DNA from: Akkermansiaceae bacterium
GTDB taxonomy: Bacteria; Verrucomicrobiota; Verrucomicrobiia; Verrucomicrobiales; Akkermansiaceae
Assembly: GCA_018676385.1 (NCBI GenBank)
Contig: JABHEX010000265.1
Location: 1-11,966 of the forward strand
Direction of reading: 5' to 3'
Length of the DNA: 11,966 nt
This document shows, piece by piece, positions 6,603-11,966 of this stretch. Below the pieces are notes generated by a model. The model was not told the DNA's origin. It did no database searches and saw only the letters and a program-made list of their open reading frames with translations. Numbering within the stretch: position 1 is the first letter of the stretch; each line of letters opens with the position of its first letter. The position numbers were made by a program, and so were the translations under genes.

Positions 6603-8225
6603 ATGTTTCGCAAAATCGGCTGGCTACTCACACTGGGAGGGATCATTTCCATCCTCGGTGAGCTGTTGCTGTTGAAATTGCCGACTCTGCGTTGGCCATT
6701 CGACGTAAGCCGTGAGCTTAACTGGCTGCACTCGGGTGATTCTGAAAGGCCATTTCTTTGGTTCGGCTGGCTTGCGGCATTGCTCATGGTCGTGTGTGGC
6801 GTGCTGCTGCTACGCAAGTTCACACGAGATTTCCAGTTCACGCCGATCACGCAGCGTCGTATCGACAGGTTTTGTTCCATCAAGCGTGGTTATCGTGCGT
6901 TTCTCATTGTCATTGTGTTGGTATTGGTTGCATCGCTTGATCATCTCATCGTAGGTAACGAGCCGTTGTTGATGAAGTATGACGGGAGCTACTACTCACC
7001 TGCGTTGCAGCGATATTATGATACGGACGCCGCAGGGAAGAGTGTCATCTTTAAGGGGAAACATTTTGGTCTGAGTGGCGATGCTGCGGAGTCCAAACCC
7101 GACTACCGACGTTTAAAGAAGGATTTTAACAACGAGGGATCTGACAATTGGGTTCTGATGCCGGTGATTCCTTATGCTCCGACGCAGGATACGGTGACGG
7201 TGCCCATTCTAGAACTGAAAACACGTGACGATGGCTTGCTTTACCACCCGAATTCGATGGAGCCGTTCTCTGGTTTAGCGACGAAGGTTTATGACCTTGA
7301 GGATCCAGGGAAAATGCATCTGCGCTATCGGTATCGTCAGGGTTTGCGTGAGGGTGTTGTGGACGGATGGGATGAGAGTCGCCTCAGAGTTTACAGTGCC
7401 GAGTATAAAAAAGGGGCGCTGGTTTCAGATAAATACACAGGCGAGGGAAGTAAGCAGGAGTTTCTCTCAAAGAACAGTTCGCCTCTGAGTAAGATCTATT
7501 ACGCTCCATCGCCTCCAAGTGTGAGGATGGGACACGTGTTGGGAACCACGCCACAGGGCTACGATGTTCTCGCGTATCTGTTCGGTGGTCTGCAGGTGAA
7601 CTTCAAGGCATCGATTTTTTATATTCCTGCAATTTATACGCTCGGGATTTCAATTGGGTTGTTGATGGGTTTCTTTGGGGGAGTATTTGATCTCGTTGTT
7701 CAGCGATTGATAGAGATTTTTTCTAACATCCCATTTCTGTTTGTGGTGATTATTGTGAGCTCCTCGGTGCCTATATCGATCAAGGAAAAATCTGGACTTG
7801 GAGTCATTATACTCATTTTAATTGTCTTTGGTTGGATGGGAATGACCTACCTGATGCGAACTGCCGCCCTTAAGGAAAAGGCCCGCGACTATGTCGCTGC
7901 AAGCCGTGTGATCGGATGCTCGACACCGCGCATTATTTTCAAACATATCTTACCCAATGCGGTGGCTATTCTTGTAACCCTTGTGCCTTTTTCTATCTCT
8001 GGGCTTATCCTCGGGTTGACATCGCTCGACTATCTCGGTTTTGGCCTGCCTCCGAAGTACGCTACCTGGGGAACCCTCCTTAAGGACGGTCTGCAGAACA
8101 TCTCCGCACCTTGGTTGGTCAGCTCGGCTTTCGTCTGTCTCGTTTGTCTGCTGATCTTGGTTACCTTTATTGGTGAAGCGGTCAGGGAAGCATTTGACCC
8201 CAAAAAATTCACCTACTACAAGTAA
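6603..8225 (+). CDS. yejE: YejE-like peptide ABC transporter permease with MORN-like periplasmic insert
   Basis: This is the partner channel subunit of the YejB-like protein. It has 540 residues against about 340 in E. coli YejE. Residues 90-140 align well with the E. coli N-terminus (KRGY, then NEPLLMKYDGSYY at 119-131), followed by NWVLMPVIPYAPT (182-194), SPPS (303-306), LGTTPQGYDVLAYLFGG (313-329), the EAA loop at 432-452 (AASRVIGCS...KHILPN), LTSLDYLGFGLP and FIGEAVREAFDP. Two additions stand out. About 85 residues at the N-terminus carry two extra helices (about 5-25 and 51-70), with a basic stretch at 71-98 consistent with the cytosolic side. About 100 residues (200-300) are inserted in the periplasmic loop; part of this reads like a MORN_2/YwqK repeat. 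No clear Shine-Dalgarno; the stop overlaps the next ATG by 1 nt. Confidence 0.93.
   Translation: MFRKIGWLLTLGGIISILGELLLLKLPTLRWPFDVSRELNWLHSGDSERPFLWFGWLAALLMVVCGVLLLRKFTRDFQFTPITQRRIDRFCSIKRGYRAFLIVIVLVLVASLDHLIVGNEPLLMKYDGSYYSPALQRYYDTDAAGKSVIFKGKHFGLSGDAAESKPDYRRLKKDFNNEGSDNWVLMPVIPYAPTQDTVTVPILELKTRDDGLLYHPNSMEPFSGLATKVYDLEDPGKMHLRYRYRQGLREGVVDGWDESRLRVYSAEYKKGALVSDKYTGEGSKQEFLSKNSSPLSKIYYAPSPPSVRMGHVLGTTPQGYDVLAYLFGGLQVNFKASIFYIPAIYTLGISIGLLMGFFGGVFDLVVQRLIEIFSNIPFLFVVIIVSSSVPISIKEKSGLGVIILILIVFGWMGMTYLMRTAALKEKARDYVAASRVIGCSTPRIIFKHILPNAVAILVTLVPFSISGLILGLTSLDYLGFGLPPKYATWGTLLKDGLQNISAPWLVSSAFVCLVCLLILVTFIGEAVREAFDPKKFTYYK
7224..7463 (+). other. MORN_2/YwqK-like repeat segment encoded within the YejE-like permease
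   Basis: Residues 208-287 of the permease show the spacing of bacterial MORN_2 (YwqK-type) repeats. DGLLYHPNSMEPFSG (210-224) resembles their usual opening of a Y-x-P-x-S-x-x-PFTG type. YRQGLREGVVDGW (244-256) resembles the Y-K-D-G-K-x-x-G unit followed by an aromatic position. YSAEYKKGALVSDKY (264-278) resembles the closing Y-K-D-G-K-L-V-S unit. The repeat is degenerate: the usual NGK triplets are mostly lost. The resemblance was judged by eye from family knowledge; a profile search would settle it. Confidence 0.6.
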
Positions 8226-10510
8226 TGATACCGAACATAAAACTAATCATATTCGGTTTGTTGGTGACGTTGTTCGCCTTCGGGCTTTCCTCGTGTGGGG
8301 ACAAGAAAGAAGAGATTGAACGTAGTTTCCGATTGGACGAATTCATTCCAAAATACAATGCGTATATTAGCGGTTGGCTCGCTGAACAAAAAATGGTGCA
8401 CGATAAGGCTGTCAAGGAAGCGCAGACAAAACTTACTGAGGCTGAGGAGAAAGAAAAAGCCGGTCTTCAAGACACGATTGAGGAAAATCGAAAGGCGTTA
8501 GAGCGTATTGAATTCAGGCAGAGTCTCGGCGACTACTTCATGAAAAAAGAGGAATCTGACATGCCGGATGATCTCGACTGGCAAACAGGTGATGAAGAGC
8601 CTGAGATGGGGGACTTCAGAGCTAAAAAGGGTGGCATATTTAATTTTTACATACTTAATTTCCCCGCAACAGTTCGTCCTTTTGGTAAAGAGGCCAACAA
8701 CAGCTTCAGAAGTCGTCTTTATGACGAGCTTGATGTCGCCCTAGTAGGGTTGCATCCGCTTACTAACAAAATAATCCCTGGCGTGGCCCGTAAGTGGGCG
8801 GTGGCCAAAAATGGACGCACGGTTTATTATGAAATCGATCCTGATGCGAAGTTCAACGATGGTGTGCCAATTCGCGCCCGTGATCTCCAGACGTTTATCT
8901 ATATTCGGGTTTCTGATAACGTCTCTGAACCCTACTGGAAACAATATTTCAGAGAGCAAATCGGACAGGTAGCAACTTATGGAGACAGGTATGTGGCGAT
9001 TACTTTGCCGGACCCCAAGCCGCTCATCCCGTATTTTGCCGCGCTTATTCCGGCGGCCTCGCACTTTTACAAAGAATACGGGCCGGACTACGTTGACCGC
9101 TACCAGTGGAGGGTTCCGCCAACCACAGGAGCTTATTACGTCAAAGATGAGGACATTAGGAAAGGCGTGTCTATTACGCTGACGCGGGCAAAAGATTGGT
9201 GGGCCAAGGATAAGAGATATTACCGGTATCGTTTTAATCCCGACAAAATAACTTACACAACTATAAGGGATGACGCTAAGGCTTTTGAGCTATTCCGTGC
9301 TGGCCAACTAGATGCTTATTTTCTGACTCGCCCTAATCTCTGGTATGAAAAAACCGAAACCCAGCCTGTATACGATGGCTATATCGAGAGATACAAATTT
9401 TATACGCAATACCCACGTGTGCCACGCGGTGCCTATCTGAATGTCATCCGTCCCATGCTCAAGGATGTGGATACCCGCAGGGGCATTGCCCACGCTCTGA
9501 ATTGGCAAAAGGTTATCGATGTAATATTCCGTGGTGATTATTCTCGCCTTCAGCTTATGGGGCAGGGTTTCGGTGAATTCACCAACCCCAACGTCAAGGC
9601 GCGTGAATTTTCTCCTGCGAAAGCACGCGAGCTTTTTGCCAAGGCAGGATACACCGAGGAGGGATCGGATGGTATTTTACGTAAACCTTCAGGTGCACGT
9701 CTTGCTGTTGATATGTCATATGCCCGCGTCGCATACTATCCCAAGGTAGTAGCGATTCTCAAGGAAGAGGCTAAGAAAGCTGGCATGGAACTACGTGGCG
9801 ATGGCTTAGAAGCCACCGTGTTTTATAAGAAGGTCATGAAAAAAGAACATGATATGGCCCTGTGGGGGTGGGGGACAACACCACCATTTCCTCGATATTA
9901 TCAGAATTTTTATTCGAAAAATGCCCTCAACCAAGATGGTGAGCCAAAGCCACAAACGAACAACATCAATAGCTACGCAGACCCCAAAATGGATAAGCTC
10001 GTCGTAGCCTTGCGCAAGGCGCGCACAACGGCTGAAGTGAAGAAACTTAGTTGGGAAATCCAACAGATTGTGCGTGATGAGGCATTGTTTTCCCCTGCAT
10101 GGATGACTGATTACGTGCGTATCGGCTCATGGCGCTGGGTTCGTTGGCCCGACACCAAACACACTCCGTTCAACATTCCCGTAATCTACGAGCCGCTTGA
10201 AAGTTATGTCCTCTGGATCGACGAAGACATGAGAAAGGAAACTCTTCAGGCCATGCGTTCCGGCAAGACATTTCCCGAGGTGCAAAAAGTTATTGATGTG
10301 TTTAAAGATGGTATTCAACTACCGGATGCAGAGCCAAAGAATACAAGATTAGAAATTCCAGAGTCAGAAGAATCTGAGTTAAAAAACACACCGATGCATG
10401 ATATCGAAGAATCTTCGCTTACAATTCCCAAGTCGTATCCTGAAAACAACAATGTGTCATCATTGGGAGCCGCGGTGCCCGAAGAAGAGGAAGGAGTAAC
10501 TAGTGAGTGA
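8225..10510 (+). CDS. yejA: YejA-like solute-binding lipoprotein with coiled-coil stalk and acidic tail
   Basis: This is the substrate-binding protein of the Yej-type importer. It has 761 residues, well above E. coli YejA (about 600). The signal peptide ends in a lipobox LSSC at 21-24, so it should be lipid-anchored, unlike the soluble E. coli protein. Residues 50-110 are rich in Glu, Lys and Ala and look like a coiled coil. The family-5 domain begins near AKKGG (133-137) and shows ARKWAV, KFNDG with ARDL, the YejA-type region RYRFNPDKITYTTIRDDAKAF ahead of ELFRAGQLDAYF, and DVDTRRGIAHALNWQ. From about 672 the chain leaves the family, and from 701 it is a Glu/Ser/Pro-rich, probably disordered tail. 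The ATG shares one base with the preceding stop (TAATG), suggesting coupled translation. The end overlaps the next gene by 8 nt. Confidence 0.92.
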   Translation: MIPNIKLIIFGLLVTLFAFGLSSCGDKKEEIERSFRLDEFIPKYNAYISGWLAEQKMVHDKAVKEAQTKLTEAEEKEKAGLQDTIEENRKALERIEFRQSLGDYFMKKEESDMPDDLDWQTGDEEPEMGDFRAKKGGIFNFYILNFPATVRPFGKEANNSFRSRLYDELDVALVGLHPLTNKIIPGVARKWAVAKNGRTVYYEIDPDAKFNDGVPIRARDLQTFIYIRVSDNVSEPYWKQYFREQIGQVATYGDRYVAITLPDPKPLIPYFAALIPAASHFYKEYGPDYVDRYQWRVPPTTGAYYVKDEDIRKGVSITLTRAKDWWAKDKRYYRYRFNPDKITYTTIRDDAKAFELFRAGQLDAYFLTRPNLWYEKTETQPVYDGYIERYKFYTQYPRVPRGAYLNVIRPMLKDVDTRRGIAHALNWQKVIDVIFRGDYSRLQLMGQGFGEFTNPNVKAREFSPAKARELFAKAGYTEEGSDGILRKPSGARLAVDMSYARVAYYPKVVAILKEEAKKAGMELRGDGLEATVFYKKVMKKEHDMALWGWGTTPPFPRYYQNFYSKNALNQDGEPKPQTNNINSYADPKMDKLVVALRKARTTAEVKKLSWEIQQIVRDEALFSPAWMTDYVRIGSWRWVRWPDTKHTPFNIPVIYEPLESYVLWIDEDMRKETLQAMRSGKTFPEVQKVIDVFKDGIQLPDAEPKNTRLEIPESEESELKNTPMHDIEESSLTIPKSYPENNNVSSLGAAVPEEEEGVTSE
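10491..10496 (+). promoter_or_regulatory. Strong Shine-Dalgarno for the OppD-like ATPase, supporting its GTG start
   Basis: AAGGAG lies 6 nt before the GTG at 10503, inside the end of the YejA-like gene. It is the only strong Shine-Dalgarno seen in front of any gene in the window. It fixes the start at GTG, giving MSENVLEVKDL, the expected N-terminus of the family. Confidence 0.8.
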
Positions 10511-11504
10511 AAATGTGTTAGAGGTTAAAGACCTAATCACCGCTTTCCGAATGGAAGACGGGGAGTGGCTGCGTGCCGTGGATGGAGTCTCGTTCCGAGT
10601 TCCAAAAGGAAAAACCGTGGGCATTGTTGGTGAGTCAGGCTGCGGGAAAAGTGTCACTGCCATGTCTATTGTAGGTTTGTTGCCCAAGCCAATGGGACAC
10701 GTGCTTGAAGGGCAAGTTATGTTCAAGGGTGAGGATCTTAGCAAAGCGGATCATGACCGTATGCACGAGGTGCGCGGTGGTGAGATTGGCGTTGTTTTCC
10801 AGGAACCGATGACGGCACTGAATCCTTTACACCGAATTGGTAAGCAGATCAGCGAGGCGCTTATTCTACACCGTGGCTTAAGTAAGCGTGAGGCACTTAT
10901 AGAAGCAATAGATCTGTTAGAAAAAGTAGGTATTCCTGCTCCTGAACGCCGTGTGTTAGAGTATCCACACCAGCTATCTGGTGGCATGCGTCAGAGGGTG
11001 GTCATCGCTATCGCTCTGGCATGTAAGCCCGATCTCTTAATTGCGGATGAACCCACCACGGCGCTAGACGTCACCGTGCAGTCGCAGATACTTGACCTGA
11101 TGAAGGACCTGCAAAACGAAATGGGCATGTCCACGATCCTCATTACACACGACTTAGGTGTGATTGCTGGCCATTGCGATGAAGTGGTTGTGATGTATGC
11201 AGGCAGGGTGGTTGAGCGAGCACCTGTTAGGGAGATTTATGCATCGCCTCAACATGCTTATACACGTGGATTGCTTAACGCGATTCCAACGCTAAACACA
11301 CCGCGAAAGTCCAAGCTCAACACCATTGAAGGACAAGTGGCATCGATTAAAGAGTTTGTGACAGGTTGTCGGTTTTGTCAGAGAATGGAGCGTACAGGTG
11401 ATACACTGAATACTCGTGCTCCATTTGTAGAAATTTCGAAGGATCACTGGGTGGAAGCTTGCCCAAAATGTGTTGATAAAAGTATCCTGCAGAACGTGCA
11501 CTGA
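10503..11504 (+). CDS. oppD: OppD-like peptide ABC transporter ATPase
   Basis: This ATP-hydrolysing subunit binds the cytosolic face of the permeases and equals the first half of E. coli YejF. The 333 residues contain every catalytic element: Walker A GESGCGKS (43-50), Q-loop Q100 in FQEP, signature LSGGMRQR (158-165), Walker B LLIADE (178-183) with catalytic E183, the D-loop ALD (187-189) and the switch H216. The segment HAYTRGLL (251-258) marks the peptide-transporter subfamily. The C-terminal domain is unusual: its cysteines form C289-x2-C292 and C320-x2-C323 instead of the usual GCRFHPRC pattern, leaving a CX2C-X27-CX2C arrangement that could bind zinc or an iron-sulfur cluster. The gene starts with GTG, overlaps the YejA-like gene by 8 nt, and ends 4 nt before the next ATPase. 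Confidence 0.96.
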   Translation: MSENVLEVKDLITAFRMEDGEWLRAVDGVSFRVPKGKTVGIVGESGCGKSVTAMSIVGLLPKPMGHVLEGQVMFKGEDLSKADHDRMHEVRGGEIGVVFQEPMTALNPLHRIGKQISEALILHRGLSKREALIEAIDLLEKVGIPAPERRVLEYPHQLSGGMRQRVVIAIALACKPDLLIADEPTTALDVTVQSQILDLMKDLQNEMGMSTILITHDLGVIAGHCDEVVVMYAGRVVERAPVREIYASPQHAYTRGLLNAIPTLNTPRKSKLNTIEGQVASIKEFVTGCRFCQRMERTGDTLNTRAPFVEISKDHWVEACPKCVDKSILQNVH

Positions 11505-11508
11505 ACCG

Positions 11509-11966
11509 ATGAACGATCCTATTTTAGCAATTCGTGACCTGAAAATGCATTTCCCAGTGAAAGGGGGCGTTTTTTCACAGCAAGTGGCCGCAGTGAAGGC
11601 TGTCGATGGAGTTTCTCTCGACGTTGGGCGTGGTGAAACGCTTGGTCTGGTCGGCGAATCCGGGTGTGGCAAATCTACCCTCGGCAAAAGTATCGTGCGC
11701 CTGCTCAATCCTACAGCTGGAAATATCGAGTTTGAGGGCGCTGACATCACCCACCTATCTCAATCTGCGTTACGGCCCATCCGCCGCAATATGCAGATGG
11801 TCTTCCAAGACCCTGCGGAATCTCTGAACTCACGGTTATCCGTCGGGCAAATCATTGCCGAGCCACTTGAGGTGCAGGGGGTTGGCACCCGCGCAACGCG
11901 TCGTGAGATGGTGGAGCAGCTGCTCGACCGCGTAGGCATGCCCAAGAGTGCAGCCCAGCGGTTTTC
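11509..11966 (+). CDS. oppF: OppF-like peptide ABC transporter ATPase (3' end outside window)
   Basis: This is the second ATPase of the importer, equivalent to the second half of YejF. The frame opens at ATG 11509, 4 nt after the OppD-like stop, and stays open to the window end, giving 152 residues. Visible elements are the N-terminal LAIRDLKMHFPVKGG typical of OppF, AVKAVDGVSLDV, Walker A GESGCGKS (49-56) followed by TLGKSIVRLL, and the Q-loop Q100 in FQDPAESLNSRLSVGQII, where the family usually reads FQDPYASLNPR. The signature, Walker B and switch His lie beyond the edge and cannot be checked. Its position completes a split-ATPase version of the YejABEF layout. Confidence 0.95.
   Translation, partial: MNDPILAIRDLKMHFPVKGGVFSQQVAAVKAVDGVSLDVGRGETLGLVGESGCGKSTLGKSIVRLLNPTAGNIEFEGADITHLSQSALRPIRRNMQMVFQDPAESLNSRLSVGQIIAEPLEVQGVGTRATRREMVEQLLDRVGMPKSAAQRF

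Noticed and set aside
11292..11750. 152-residue open frame antisense to the OppD- and OppF-like genes
   Set aside because: It is the reverse reading of two well-supported ATPase genes, including the Walker A region of the second, with no start signal or protein-like pattern.
1..11966. CRISPR array, insertion sequence or prophage genes
   Set aside because: No regularly spaced repeats, transposase, integrase or phage structural gene motifs are seen; the coding content is fully explained by RecR, a membrane protein and transporter genes.

Overview
The window is about 12 kb of bacterial chromosome with moderate GC. It carries a recombination-repair gene (recR) followed by two divergently transcribed sets of peptide-type ABC importer genes. 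The organism cannot be fixed from the sequence alone. Two things fit a Verrucomicrobiota-type bacterium: most genes lack a clear Shine-Dalgarno sequence, and one permease carries a MORN_2/YwqK-like segment, a repeat class common in that phylum. This assignment is inference only.

Layout. Positions 1-117 are the C-terminal end of an unidentified gene. Positions 149-766 encode an unrecognised four-helix membrane protein, and 800-1402 is recR; all three are on the plus strand. A short AT-rich gap with small palindromes (1403-1502) separates recR from a convergent minus-strand set. That set, read from 5084 down to 1503, is an OppA-like lipoprotein, an OppB-like permease and an OppC-like permease. 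No ATPase gene follows it. The divergent spacer 5085-5241 holds candidate promoters for both directions.

The plus-strand set from 5242 to the window end is a YejABEF-type importer: a YejB-like permease, a YejE-like permease, a YejA-like lipoprotein, then two separate ATPases (OppD-like, and an OppF-like one cut by the window edge). In E. coli the two ATPase halves are fused as YejF; here they are split. The genes are tightly packed (17-nt gap, 1-nt overlap, 8-nt overlap, 4-nt gap), as expected for one operon. The only complete ATPase pair nearby lies here, so it may also drive the minus-strand OppABC system.

The most unusual feature is that all three envelope parts of the Yej-type system are enlarged outside the membrane. 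The YejB-like permease has an extra ~107-residue segment after its first helix. The YejE-like permease has two extra N-terminal helices and a ~100-residue periplasmic insert that reads like a MORN_2/YwqK repeat. The YejA-like lipoprotein has a charged coiled-coil stalk after its lipobox and a low-complexity acidic tail. Together these suggest a modified import complex with an added periplasmic contact surface, which I have not seen described. Known Yej relatives import microcin C (E. coli) or cell-wall peptides (Agrobacterium YejBEF with YepA), so peptides or muropeptides are plausible substrates here.
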